Positions 8,770 through 17,463 of a stretch of 64,000 bases of DNA are shown one piece after another (position 1 is the stretch's first letter; every line of letters begins with the position of its first letter). Location of the stretch: assembly GCF_024704725.1 (NCBI RefSeq), contig NZ_JALIQS010000009.1, forward strand, positions 89,937-153,936, written 5' to 3'. This DNA comes from Shinella sp. CPCC 101442. Lineage in GTDB: Bacteria; Pseudomonadota; Alphaproteobacteria; Rhizobiales; Rhizobiaceae. The notes beneath the pieces are model-generated. The model did not search any database and had not been told where the DNA came from. It worked only from the letters and a program-made list of their open reading frames with translations. A program made the position numbers and the translations under genes.

Positions 8770-9519
8770 TCAGTGTCTGCTCGACTTGTTCTTCTGCCGC
8801 GCATTGCGCGAGATCATGTTGAGCAACTCCACGACGGCCGAGAAGGCCATGGCGGCGTAGACGTAGCCCTTCGGAACATGGAAGCCCATGCCTTCGGCGA
8901 TCAGGGTCGTGCCGATCATCATGAGGAAGGCGAGTGCCAGCATGACGATCGTCGGGTTCCGCTCGATGAAATTGGCAAGCGGCGTGGCGGCGACCAGCAT
9001 GACCGTGACGGCGACGACGACGGCAATCACCATGATCGGCAGGTGCGGCGTCATGCCGACGGCGGTGATGATGCTGTCGACCGAGAAAACGAGGTCGAGC
9101 AGCAGGATCTGGCCGATGGCGGCGGCAAAGCTCGTCGTCACCGGGCCGCCGACCATGTCTTCCTTGTGATCGATCGGGTCCACATTGTGGTGGATTTCCT
9201 TGGTCGCCTTCCAGACGAGGAAGAGACCGCCGGCGATCAGGATCATGTCCTTCCACGAATAGCCGTGGCCGAAAAGTTCGAAGATCGGGGTCGTGAGCTG
9301 GACGATCCACGCAATGGTGCCGAGAAGCGCAAGGCGCATCACGAGCGCAAGGCCGATGCCGATGCGACGGGCCCGTTCACGATGTTCGGGTGGCAGCTTG
9401 TTCGTCAGGATCGAAATGAAGATAAGGTTGTCGATACCGAGAACGACTTCCATCACGATAAGCGTGACAAGTGCAATCCAGGCGGCCGGGTCTTGCATGA
9501 GCGCAAGAATGCTGTCCAT
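8770..9519 (-). CDS. TerC/YkoY-family integral membrane protein
   Basis: A 249-residue inner-membrane protein with about seven helices. The TerC family hallmarks are [20 protein letters not shown] near residues 22-41 and [18 protein letters not shown] near 138-155, each carrying an acidic residue inside a helix. Members are linked to tellurite resistance and to manganese export during exoenzyme metalation; the precise job here is unknown. GGAGAGG precedes the ATG by a good distance. I looked for the Mn-sensing yybP-ykoY riboswitch that often precedes such genes and did not see it in the 98-base upstream gap. Confidence 0.9.
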   Translation of the reverse strand: MDSILALMQDPAAWIALVTLIVMEVVLGIDNLIFISILTNKLPPEHRERARRIGIGLALVMRLALLGTIAWIVQLTTPIFELFGHGYSWKDMILIAGGLFLVWKATKEIHHNVDPIDHKEDMVGGPVTTSFAAAIGQILLLDLVFSVDSIITAVGMTPHLPIMVIAVVVAVTVMLVAATPLANFIERNPTIVMLALAFLMMIGTTLIAEGMGFHVPKGYVYAAMAFSAVVELLNMISRNARQKNKSSRH

Positions 9520-9617
9520 CCGGTCTTCCTCTCCTAAAATACGGTTTGAGAATGGACTTCCGTATGTATGCAGAATTCAACCGCTGGCAAGCCGGCCGAC
9601 CGCCGTTCCCGCCAATA

Positions 9618-10469
9618 TCACGATTTCGTCATCTGATCGGCGAGCGGTAACCAGATTTCGACGCGGCCGAGCCCGGTTTCCGGGTCGAAATCCTCGCCGT
9701 AGAATTCGAGCACGTCGGGAAACGCGCCGACCGTGCGGCCTGAAGCCGGCAGCCAGGTGCGGAAGGCGGCATCGACCGTTGCCGGAATGCCGTTGACGTG
9801 GCCGTGATGCTGGAACATGGCCCAGGTCTGCGCCGGCACCTGGACGGTTTCCAGTTCGGCGGGCAAGTCAGCGCCTTTCGTTACCCGCGCCCCGGCGACA
9901 TAGCGGAAGCCGGGTTTGCCCGGCTGCATGGTGCAGAGCCCGTAGGCGGTCCTGTCCGTCTGTCCCGGGATATGGCCGAAATAGGCGTTGAACTTCTGCC
10001 ACAATGCGGGAATGCCGGCGGCCTTGCCGGGTTCGAACTCGGCGCCGAGGCCGGCGATGGTGAAGGCGTCGAGCGTTTCGAGCCGGGGTGAGGGCAGGCT
10101 GCTTTTCTCAAGGGTGGACATGCGGATGGGCTCCTGAAGCGTGAGGCCGGCAAGGTCGCGCCGGGTGCGGAGTGTTTCGGGTGTCACGCCGAACTCCGCA
10201 CGAAAGGCGCGGGTGAATGCCTCATGGGAGCCGTAGCCGGCATCCAGCGCGACGGTCAGGATGTTTTCGGCTCCGCCGGCAAGCTGGCGGGCGGCCTCCG
10301 AAAGACGGCGCGCGCGCAGATAGCGGTTGAGATTCTGCCCGGTCATCTCGCTGAAGCGCCGCGACAGGTGGTGTCGTGACATGCCGGCCATGGCGGCGAT
10401 TTCGGAGAGCGCGACGGCCCGGCCGAAATGGCTTTCGATGAACCAGATGGCTTTCGCTACGGGATGCAC
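9618..10469 (-). CDS. AraC-type regulator with GyrI-like effector-binding domain
   Basis: A 283-residue transcription factor. Residues 1-105 are a double helix-turn-helix AraC DNA-binding domain (IAAMAGMSRHHLSRRF and ALDAGYGSHEAFTRAFR). From about residue 125 to the end it is a GyrI-like/BacR-type domain that binds small, often hydrophobic or cationic ligands in the Rob/BmrR manner. This head-to-tail order (HTH first) is typical of Rob-like regulators of efflux or stress genes. It lies immediately downstream of the TetR gene on the same strand (74-base gap), next to an EmrAB pump, so a drug-response role is plausible but not shown. Confidence 0.9.
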   Translation of the reverse strand: MHPVAKAIWFIESHFGRAVALSEIAAMAGMSRHHLSRRFSEMTGQNLNRYLRARRLSEAARQLAGGAENILTVALDAGYGSHEAFTRAFRAEFGVTPETLRTRRDLAGLTLQEPIRMSTLEKSSLPSPRLETLDAFTIAGLGAEFEPGKAAGIPALWQKFNAYFGHIPGQTDRTAYGLCTMQPGKPGFRYVAGARVTKGADLPAELETVQVPAQTWAMFQHHGHVNGIPATVDAAFRTWLPASGRTVGAFPDVLEFYGEDFDPETGLGRVEIWLPLADQMTKS

Positions 10470-10543
10470 GGCGTTGGTCGCTCCTCATGGACAGCCATCT
10501 TATGGCGTCCTTCAAGGCCCGTCACTTGATCGCGGTTGCGCGT

Positions 10544-11200
10544 TTACTTCGCGCCGTATGCCGCAAGGAAGACGCGGATCGCCGAGGTCACGTTTTTCTC
10601 GATCACCGCCTTGGCCGGCACCTCTTCCATGGCGCCGAAGATGCGGGGCTTGAAGAGGCCGACGGTCGTGAGCTCGATGAACTGCTTGGCGGCGTGCGTC
10701 GTGTCATCGCAGGCAAGGATCCCGGCTGCGACCTGCCGGTCGAGATAGTCCTGCAGGACCGAAACCGGGTTGATCGACGATGTGGAGAAAAAGCGGCTAC
10801 AGAGCGACGGCAGGCGGTGGTTGGCGGCAATCACCATGCGCATGGCGCGGATCGTGTGGTCCGCCGTCATATGCGTGGCGAAAAGCATGCCGAATTCCCT
10901 GAGTGCCTGGTCGAACGGTTGGCCGCCGTCCAGCGCATGACGGATCGTCTCGGTGATCCGGCGGCGCTCGCGCTCGATCATGTCGCCGAACAGATCCTCC
11001 TTGTTCTGGAAGTAGACGTAGATCGTGCCCTTTGAGACGCCGGCCGCGCGCGTGATATCGTTCATGCTGGCGGCCTCGAAGCCCTGCTCCATGAACACGC
11101 GCTTGGCCCCGTCAAGGATCTGTTCGCGCTTGGCGGGGTCTTCGCCCGCCACGCGGCGACCCGTCTGCGAGGTGGCCGATCTGTCGTCTATGATGTCCAT
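10544..11200 (-). CDS. TetR-family repressor, divergent from EmrAB-type efflux genes
   Basis: A 218-residue repressor with the TetR helix-turn-helix at about residues 28-72 ([14 protein letters not shown]...[19 protein letters not shown]) and a helical ligand domain afterwards (TetR_C AcrR type). The start at 11200 is supported by GGAAAGGCAG just upstream; an ATG at 11260 would lie inside the operator region and is rejected. Two palindromes with the half-site GAACC lie between it and the divergent membrane-fusion gene, one next to each gene, the usual arrangement for a repressor controlling itself and a pump. Confidence 0.92.
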   Translation of the reverse strand: MDIIDDRSATSQTGRRVAGEDPAKREQILDGAKRVFMEQGFEAASMNDITRAAGVSKGTIYVYFQNKEDLFGDMIERERRRITETIRHALDGGQPFDQALREFGMLFATHMTADHTIRAMRMVIAANHRLPSLCSRFFSTSSINPVSVLQDYLDRQVAAGILACDDTTHAAKQFIELTTVGLFKPRIFGAMEEVPAKAVIEKNVTSAIRVFLAAYGAK

Positions 11201-11236
11201 CTGCCTTTCCGAACCTGATATCTGGTGCGAAGTATT

Positions 11237-11254
11237 TCGAACCATGCGGTTCGA
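11237..11254. promoter_or_regulatory. Operator palindrome 1 of the TetR/EmrAB divergon
   Basis: TCGAACC-ATGC-GGTTCGA has perfect 7-bp arms. It lies 37 bases upstream of the TetR start. Confidence 0.75.
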
Positions 11255-11292
11255 TTTCACTTGATATGCGGGATAAACAGGTCTATGTCAAA

Positions 11293-11310
11293 TCGAACCG
11301 AACGGTTCAG
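11293..11310. promoter_or_regulatory. Operator palindrome 2 of the TetR/EmrAB divergon
   Basis: TCGAACC-GAAC-GGTTCAG shares the GAACC-N4-GGTTC core with palindrome 1 and lies 56 bases from it and 28 bases before the emrA-like ATG. The shared half-site points to the same regulator. Confidence 0.72.
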
Positions 11311-11337
11311 TTCAATTTCACCCCAGAGAATGGTGGC

Positions 11338-12549
11338 ATGCGCATGTCGACTTCCCATGGCGCCGGCACGGCGAAGGTTCGCCCGGTCAACGACGATTTC
11401 CAGGCTGAGACGTCCGAGGCAAAGCCGGTGACGACCGCCGAGGCGGCCGCGCCCACCGCTGCAGTATCCGAGCCCGAAAAGAAGAAGGGTGCCCGCCGCT
11501 TCATGTTGCCGATTGTCGGCCTGGCGCTGCTTTCGGCCGCCGGCTGGTACGGCTACCAGTGGTGGACGCACGGCCGCTTCATGATCTCGACGGACGACGC
11601 CTATATCGAAGGCGACATCGCCTCTATATCGCCGAAGGTCTCCGGTTATGTCGCCGCCGTCAATGTCGTCGCCAACCAGGCGGTCAAGGCCGGCGATCCG
11701 CTCGTCACGCTCGATGATGGCGACTACCTGCTCGCCCGCGAACAGGCCGAAGCCCAGATCGCGACGCAGAAGCTCGCCCTTCACCGCATCGATGCGCAGA
11801 TCGACGGCGCCAAGGCGAGCCTTGCCCAGGCCGAAGCCCAGAAAACCGCCTATCAGGCGGCGCTGAGCGGCGCCCAGGTCGCGGAAAAGCGCGCCAAGGA
11901 ACTGGCGGCGAAGGAAGTCGGTACGACCGCCTCGCTCGACAGCGCCACCGTCGCGCTCGATCAGGCGAAGGCCAATCTCGTCGGCGCGGATGCCAATATC
12001 GTGTCGGCGCAGGCAAGCATCGCCGTGCTCCAGGCACAGCGCGCTGAATCCGACAGCGGTATCCGCACGCTGGAACTCGCCCGCGACAAGGCTGTCCGCG
12101 ACCTTGGCTTCACCGTGCTGAAGGCCCCCTATGACGGCGTCGTCGGCAACATATCGGTGCAGGTCGGCGACCTCGTTTCGGCCGGCGGGCGCCTTGCGGC
12201 TCTCGTTCCGGTGAAGGACCTCTATATCGAGGCGAACTTCAAGGAGACGCAGATCGCCCATCTCGTGCCCGGTTCGAAGGTGCATCTGCATGTAGACGCC
12301 TATGAGGATGACGACATCCTTGGCACGGTCGAATCCATCGCGCCGGCCTCCGGCTCGGTCTTCTCGCTGCTGCCGGCGGAAAATGCCACGGGCAACTTCA
12401 CCAAGGTCACGCAGCGCGTGCCGGTTCGCATCGCGCTTCCCAGGGATGTGCTCGATACCGGCAAGCTCCGCGCGGGCCTGAGCGTCGTCGTCGACGTCGA
12501 TAGCCGCACGGCGCCTGAGGGCACGGCGGTGGCCGCGAAGGCCGAGTAA
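11338..12549 (+). CDS. HlyD/EmrA-type membrane fusion protein of a multidrug efflux system
   Basis: A 403-residue periplasmic adaptor. The order is a low-complexity N-terminus, one membrane helix (about residues 54-72, MLPIVGLALLSAAGWYGY), a biotinyl-lipoyl half (STDDAYIEGDIASISPKVSGYV), an Ala/Gln-rich coiled coil of some 120 residues, the second lipoyl half (VLKAPYDGVVGNISVQVGD) and a beta-barrel. ATG 11338 is chosen because the earlier in-frame ATG 11266 lies inside the operator region. The gene forms an operon with the MFS pump 82 bases downstream and is probably repressed by the divergent TetR protein. Confidence 0.92.
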   Translation: MRMSTSHGAGTAKVRPVNDDFQAETSEAKPVTTAEAAAPTAAVSEPEKKKGARRFMLPIVGLALLSAAGWYGYQWWTHGRFMISTDDAYIEGDIASISPKVSGYVAAVNVVANQAVKAGDPLVTLDDGDYLLAREQAEAQIATQKLALHRIDAQIDGAKASLAQAEAQKTAYQAALSGAQVAEKRAKELAAKEVGTTASLDSATVALDQAKANLVGADANIVSAQASIAVLQAQRAESDSGIRTLELARDKAVRDLGFTVLKAPYDGVVGNISVQVGDLVSAGGRLAALVPVKDLYIEANFKETQIAHLVPGSKVHLHVDAYEDDDILGTVESIAPASGSVFSLLPAENATGNFTKVTQRVPVRIALPRDVLDTGKLRAGLSVVVDVDSRTAPEGTAVAAKAE

Positions 12550-12631
12550 ACACGAACGGATTGTTTTGACTGCATCCTGCGGCCGGGCGTTATCGCCTGG
12601 CTGCAATGCTTCCAGCAAAGGAACGCGGGCC

Positions 12632-14224
12632 ATGGCCGCGACCGCCCAACCGACAGCAGGTAGCCTGATCGTCGCGCCTGCCCAGGCCGATAAAGTTCCC
12701 GTCCGCCGTGTCATCGCATTCTTCGCGATGGTCTTCGGCATGTTCATGTCGATCCTCGATATCCAGATCGTCTCCGCCTCGCTCTCTGAAATCCAGGCCG
12801 GCCTCGGTGCCGGCGCCGATGAGATCGCCTGGGTGCAGACGTCCTATCTGATCGCCGAAGTCATCATGATCCCGCTGTCGGGCACACTGGCGCGCATCGT
12901 TTCGACGCGCATCCTCTTCAGCTTCTCCGCCGCCGGCTTCACGCTTGCCAGTGCGCTTGCCGCCACTGCGACGAACATCGACCAGATGATCGTCTACCGC
13001 GCCATCCAGGGCTTTATCGGCGGCGGCATGATCCCGTCGGTTTTTGCGGCGGCTTTCACCATCTTCCCGCCCTCCAAGCGCAACATCGTTTCGCCGATGA
13101 TCGGCCTCGTCGCGACGCTTGCGCCGACGATCGGCCCGACGGTCGGCGGTTATCTCAGCCACGCCTTCTCCTGGCACTGGCTGTTCCTCGTCAACATCAT
13201 CCCCGGCATCATCGTCACGGTCCTGACCTTCAACCTGATCGATTTCGACAAGCCGGAATTCGGCCTGATCAAGCGCTTCGACTGGTGGGGGCTCATCTCC
13301 ATGGCGGTTTTCCTCGGCTCGCTGGAATACGTGCTGGAAGAGGGCAACAACAAGGACTGGTTCAGCGACGAGCATATCGTGCTCGGCACGGTCGCCATCG
13401 TGATCGGCGGCATCGTGTTCTTCTGGCGAGCCTTCAAGGTGCCGTTCCCCGTGGTGGATCTGCGCGCCTTCGCCAACCGGAACTTCGCCTTCGGATCGAT
13501 CTTCTCTTTCGTGATGGGCATCGGCCTCTACGGCCTCACCTATCTCTACCCGCTCTATCTCGCCCGTATCCGTGGCTACGATTCGCTGATGATCGGCGAG
13601 ACCATGTTCGTCTCGGGTCTCGCCATGTTCCTGACGGCGCCGATTGCCGGCATGATGTCGTCCAGGCTCGATCCGCGCGTCATGATGATGATGGGTTTCG
13701 GCGGTTTCGCGCTCGGCACCTGGTCGATGACGCAAATGACGGCCGACTGGGATTTTTACGAGTTGCTGGTGCCGCAGATCCTGCGCGGCGTCTCGCTGAT
13801 GATCTGCATGGTGCCGATCAACAACGTGGCGCTCGGGACGCTGCCGCCTGACCGCATCCGCAACGCATCCGGCCTCTTCAACCTGACGCGCAACCTCGGC
13901 GGTGCGGTGGGGCTGGCGGTCATCAACACCATCCTCACCCAGCGCACGCAGGAGCACTATCTGCGCCTCTCCGAACATGTGCAGTGGGGCAATCCCGAGG
14001 CTCTCGAGCAGCTCAACAACATGGCGGCGAATTTCAACGCCCATGGTCTCGACGGGCCGACGATCGCGATCAAGAAGATGGCCGGCATGGTGCAGCAGCA
14101 GGCCTACATCCTCTCCTTCATCGATATCTTCCTGCTGCTGACAGGCCTGTTCGCAACGCTCGTCATCTGCGCGCTGGCAATCCGCAAGCCGCAGGCCGTC
14201 GGCGGTGGCGGCGGCGGTCACTGA
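12632..14224 (+). CDS. EmrB/QacA-type DHA2 drug:proton antiporter
   Basis: A 530-residue major-facilitator transporter with 14 predicted helices. Motif D1-like LDIQIVSASL in helix 1 and motif C-like TIGPTVGGYL in helix 5 place it in the DHA2 (EmrB) group, which extrudes drugs through an EmrA adaptor and an outer-membrane channel. AAAGGA lies 9 bases before ATG 12632. The 82-base gap after the adaptor gene contains a GC-rich 8-bp hairpin (12582-12601) without a T-run, so read-through is expected. The C-terminus is a Gly-rich tail. No TolC-like gene is nearby. Confidence 0.94.
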   Translation: MAATAQPTAGSLIVAPAQADKVPVRRVIAFFAMVFGMFMSILDIQIVSASLSEIQAGLGAGADEIAWVQTSYLIAEVIMIPLSGTLARIVSTRILFSFSAAGFTLASALAATATNIDQMIVYRAIQGFIGGGMIPSVFAAAFTIFPPSKRNIVSPMIGLVATLAPTIGPTVGGYLSHAFSWHWLFLVNIIPGIIVTVLTFNLIDFDKPEFGLIKRFDWWGLISMAVFLGSLEYVLEEGNNKDWFSDEHIVLGTVAIVIGGIVFFWRAFKVPFPVVDLRAFANRNFAFGSIFSFVMGIGLYGLTYLYPLYLARIRGYDSLMIGETMFVSGLAMFLTAPIAGMMSSRLDPRVMMMMGFGGFALGTWSMTQMTADWDFYELLVPQILRGVSLMICMVPINNVALGTLPPDRIRNASGLFNLTRNLGGAVGLAVINTILTQRTQEHYLRLSEHVQWGNPEALEQLNNMAANFNAHGLDGPTIAIKKMAGMVQQQAYILSFIDIFLLLTGLFATLVICALAIRKPQAVGGGGGGH

Positions 14225-15100
14225 TCAGACGCTGATCGTCCCGCTCATGACGGGCACGCACGCGCCACCGATGCGCACCGTGCCGGCATCGATCTCGACG
14301 CAGAGCAGGCTCGGGCGCCCCATGTCGATGCCCTGCGCCACCTCGAAACGGCGCTGGGCGCTGCCTTCCAGCCTGGCGATGAGGGCGCAGGCCGCCGCTG
14401 TCGCGCTTCCTGTCGCCGGGTCTTCCGGCAGGCCGTCGAAGGGCGCGAACATGCGCGCGCTGAAATCGACCGCGCCGTCCTCCTCGGACAATTCCCGGCA
14501 GTAGAGATAGATCGCGTCGGCATCCTCGGTCGGCAGGATGGCGGAGAAGGCGGCGATGTCCGCCTTGGCGCGCCGCAGGGCGTCGCGTCTTGCGATTTCC
14601 ACGACGATGAAGCCGAGGCCGACCGAGGCGATGCAGGGCCGATGCGCGCCAAGCGCGATATCCGCCTCATCGAGCGACAGGCAGGCTGCGACACTGGCCG
14701 GTGTGAAGTTTCGGCCGACGGTCAGCGGCTGCGGCGCGGTCAGCTGTATCGTGTCCACCTCGCCGTCGATGCGCAGGATTCTCGCCCGCACGAGGCCCGC
14801 TGCTTCCTCGAAGATGAATTCCTCCGCCGTCTGCTCGGCCAGCGCCAGCGCATAGGCGGTGCCGACATTGGGATGCCCGGCGAAGGGCACTTCGACCGTT
14901 GGCGTGAAGATGCGCACATGGGCCGTGTGGCGTGCATCCTGCGGCCGCAGCACGAAGGTCGTTTCGGAATAGTTGAACTCGCGGGCGACGGCCTGCATTT
15001 CCGCGTCCGTCAGGCGGTCCGCATCCAGCACAACGGCAAGCGGATTGCCGCCGAAGCGGCTTCGGGTGAAGACATCCAGCGTGTGATAGGTGAGCTTCAT
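14225..15100 (-). CDS. PhzF-family isomerase/epimerase-like protein
   Basis: A 291-residue protein of the PhzF/DapF-fold family. It has the family start (TYHTLDVFTRSRFGGNPLAVVLDA), the catalytic Glu in EFNYSETTFVL, the PFAGHPNVGTAYAL stretch and a C-terminal DPATGSATAAACALIA phosphate-loop-like segment. PhzF isomerises a phenazine precursor, but most homologues, including rhizobial ones, have unknown substrates and no phenazine genes nearby, as here. ATG 15100 is chosen as the family's conserved start. It is convergent with emrB, with the two stops one base apart. Confidence 0.9.
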   Translation of the reverse strand: MKLTYHTLDVFTRSRFGGNPLAVVLDADRLTDAEMQAVAREFNYSETTFVLRPQDARHTAHVRIFTPTVEVPFAGHPNVGTAYALALAEQTAEEFIFEEAAGLVRARILRIDGEVDTIQLTAPQPLTVGRNFTPASVAACLSLDEADIALGAHRPCIASVGLGFIVVEIARRDALRRAKADIAAFSAILPTEDADAIYLYCRELSEEDGAVDFSARMFAPFDGLPEDPATGSATAAACALIARLEGSAQRRFEVAQGIDMGRPSLLCVEIDAGTVRIGGACVPVMSGTISV

Positions 15101-15218
15101 CGTCGGTCTCCGTTGATGCCTTGGTAGCAAGTTCGTTTTCACGCCTCAAGGCGCGCTGTACCTCAGCGTCATCCTGATTCAGAATGTGGTCCTGTCTTCT
15201 TTTCATCGGAGCGTCCGC

Positions 15219-16328
15219 ATGCCCTTTCGCCCCACGCGCCGCCACGTTCTCGCTGGAGCCGGTGGTTTCGGCCTGTCGCTTGCCCTGTCACGGCTTGAGG
15301 CCCTCGCCCGGTCCGCGACGGACGCGACCTTTCTCTTTTCCTGCGACGTGCATGCCTGCCTCGTCTCGGCCGACAGCCTCAGCCCGAACTGCGCGGCGGA
15401 AGGCAAGACGGATGCGGCGCTTCTGCGCCATGTTGCGGCACTGAACGCGGTTGGCGATCTCACCTGGCCGGCGCAGGTCGGCGGAAAGCCCTCGGGCCTT
15501 TTCAGTGCAGGTGCGCGCATTGCAGCACCGCTCGGCCTCGTGCTCGGCGGCGACATGACGGACGACGGGGGCGGGCAGGTGAAGGTGCCGGGCGAGGGCC
15601 GGCAGCTCCAGCAATTCGCCAGCCGCTACCAGCAGGGAACGGGACCGGATCGCGTGCACTATCCCGTCTATAACGGTCTCGGCAATCACGATCTCGATCA
15701 GGACGGCGTGGCGCCGCATATCGACTGGTATCGGCGGGAGCTGCGCGACTATGTCGAGCTGAACCATCGCTCCACCGTATTCTACAAGGCACCCGTGCCG
15801 GTGGCGAACTACGATATCGACTCGGACAATTATTCCTGGGATTGGGGTGGCCTGCATCTCGTGCAGCTCCAGCGTTTCGGCGGCGACGACACGAAGGGCG
15901 CCATCAGCGGCCTGGCCTGGCTGAAGCAGGACCTCGCCGCCTCCGCTGCCGATGGGCGCCCGGTGGTGCTGTTCCAGCATTACGGCTGGGACCCGTTTTC
16001 CACCGAGCACTGGGACCCGGCGGCCAGAACCTTCGATCCGCACGGGGACGGACCCGCCCATTGGTGGACGGACGTCGAGCGCGCAGCACTGCTCGATGCC
16101 CTCAAAGGCTACAATGTCGTGGGTATTTTCCACGGTCACGAGCATCCGACGCCGATGATCTACAACAGCGCGGGCTATGACATCTTCAAGCCCGTCGCCG
16201 CCTTCCTGGGCGGGTTTGCGCTGGTGCGGGTCACCGATCGCTTCCTGGATGTCGCGCTTGCCCAAGCCGGCGGAAATCCAGGGGAAATCACCTTCACGAA
16301 CGCCTTCGGCAAACGCCTTTCCGGCTGA
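15219..16328 (+). CDS. Tat-exported metallophosphoesterase
   Basis: A 369-residue calcineurin-like phosphoesterase. The N-terminus carries a twin-arginine signal (TRRHVLAGAGGFGLSLALS), so the enzyme is probably folded and metal-loaded before export to the periplasm. The metal-site motifs are DVH (near residue 43), GGDMTDDGGG, GLGNHDLDQDG and FHGHEHPTP near the C-terminus, in the order expected for a di-metal centre. The substrate is unknown. ATG 15219 is used rather than a GTG 33 bases upstream because it starts the Tat signal. It is divergent from the PhzF-family gene and a single-gene unit. Confidence 0.9.
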   Translation: MPFRPTRRHVLAGAGGFGLSLALSRLEALARSATDATFLFSCDVHACLVSADSLSPNCAAEGKTDAALLRHVAALNAVGDLTWPAQVGGKPSGLFSAGARIAAPLGLVLGGDMTDDGGGQVKVPGEGRQLQQFASRYQQGTGPDRVHYPVYNGLGNHDLDQDGVAPHIDWYRRELRDYVELNHRSTVFYKAPVPVANYDIDSDNYSWDWGGLHLVQLQRFGGDDTKGAISGLAWLKQDLAASAADGRPVVLFQHYGWDPFSTEHWDPAARTFDPHGDGPAHWWTDVERAALLDALKGYNVVGIFHGHEHPTPMIYNSAGYDIFKPVAAFLGGFALVRVTDRFLDVALAQAGGNPGEITFTNAFGKRLSG

Positions 16329-16363
16329 GGACGCCGGCCTCGAAAACTGCTGCCGCAAATTTC

Positions 16364-16379
16364 TGATTTACGTACATCA
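16364..16379. promoter_or_regulatory. LacI-type operator upstream of xylR
   Basis: TGATTTACGTACATCA is palindromic at 14 of 16 positions with the central CG step typical of LacI-family operators. It lies 34 bases before the xylR-like start, so it is probably the site through which the xyl unit is autoregulated. Confidence 0.62.
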
Positions 16380-16413
16380 AAAATTCCTCTAAGGGTCTCG
16401 GCACGGAGGAACC

Positions 16414-17454
16414 ATGAGACCCACGGTACATGACATTGCCGCGAAAGCGGGCGTGAGCCTTGCGACCGTCGATCGCGTCCTGAACGATCGGCCGGGTGTT
16501 CGCAGCGTCACCAAGGCCAGGGTCGAGGCGGCGATTGTCGCATTGGGTTACGTACGCGATGTCGCAGCGGCAAACCTTGCCAAGAGCCGGATTTATCCTC
16601 TCGTCTTCATTCTGCCCGAGGGCGACAATCCCTTCATGCGCGGGCTGGAAGCGGAGATACGCCGCGCCGGCTTGCATTCCGCCGCCGAACGCACGCGCCT
16701 TTCCGTCGTCACGGTTCCGGCTTTCGATCCTGCCGCTCTCGCCGCCGCGATCGACGCGGCTGTTGCAGAGGGCGTTGCCGGTATCGCTGCCGTCGCGGTC
16801 GATGCTCCCGAGGTTTTTGCGGCGATCGGCCGGGCGCAGGAGGCGGACATTCCCGTCGTTACGCTGGTTTCGGATCTGTCCGGCTCCGGCCGCGATCATT
16901 TCATCGGCGTCGACAACATTGCCGCCGGCCGCACCGCGGGCAGTCTGATGGGCCGCTTCCTTGGCAGTCGGCCCGGCCCGGTCGTGGTTCTAGCCGGCTC
17001 GATGCGCGTGCGCGACCATGGCGAGCGGCTTGAGGGGTTTCTGTCCGCTATGGCCGCCATGTCGGTCGCGCGCACCATCCTGCCTGTCCTGGAAGGCCAG
17101 GACGACCCGGACCTTTCCTTCAGGCTGATGTCCGATTGTCTCGCCGCCGTTCCCGACCTTGCCGGCGTCTACAGCCTCGGCGCCGGCAATCGCGGCCTGC
17201 TGAAAGCGCTTGCAAAACGTGGTGTGGACCTTTGCGTGATCGCCCACGAACTTACCACCGAAACCCGCGGCGCGCTCGAAAGCGGCCTCATCGATGCCGT
17301 GCTCAACCAGGATGCCGGCCACGAGGTGCGCAGTGCCATCCGCATTCTGCGCGCCAAGGCGGATGGCCTCTCGGTCAACGCGGCGCAGGAGCGTATCCGC
17401 CTCGACATCTTCATCAAGGACAACCTGCCGCCGGCCAGCCCGGACGAGGAATAG
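16414..17454 (+). CDS. LacI-family regulator of the xylose unit
   Basis: A 346-residue repressor with an N-terminal helix-turn-helix (VHDIAAKAGVSLATVDRVLN, in which the usual SRVLN is DRVLN) and a periplasmic-binding-protein-like sugar domain (FILPEGDNPFMRGLEAEI onward). It is followed 9 bases later by xylB, so it heads the xylRBA transcript and presumably responds to xylose or xylulose. GGAGG precedes the ATG. The VDRVLN variant is common among a rhizobial subgroup whose ligand domain resembles autoinducer-binding LuxP/ribose-binding proteins. The function is inferred from linkage. Confidence 0.9.
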   Translation: MRPTVHDIAAKAGVSLATVDRVLNDRPGVRSVTKARVEAAIVALGYVRDVAAANLAKSRIYPLVFILPEGDNPFMRGLEAEIRRAGLHSAAERTRLSVVTVPAFDPAALAAAIDAAVAEGVAGIAAVAVDAPEVFAAIGRAQEADIPVVTLVSDLSGSGRDHFIGVDNIAAGRTAGSLMGRFLGSRPGPVVVLAGSMRVRDHGERLEGFLSAMAAMSVARTILPVLEGQDDPDLSFRLMSDCLAAVPDLAGVYSLGAGNRGLLKALAKRGVDLCVIAHELTTETRGALESGLIDAVLNQDAGHEVRSAIRILRAKADGLSVNAAQERIRLDIFIKDNLPPASPDEE

Positions 17455-17463
17455 GAGAGCCAC

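Noticed and set aside
9520..9617. A Mn-sensing yybP-ykoY riboswitch before terC
   Set aside because: The gap is only 98 bases and shows just a 6-bp ATACGG/CCGTAT stem, without the conserved internal loops of that riboswitch.
11257..12747. A 496-codon minus-strand frame opposite the emrA-like gene
   Set aside because: It runs across the operator region and two genes. Composition is that of an antisense shadow.
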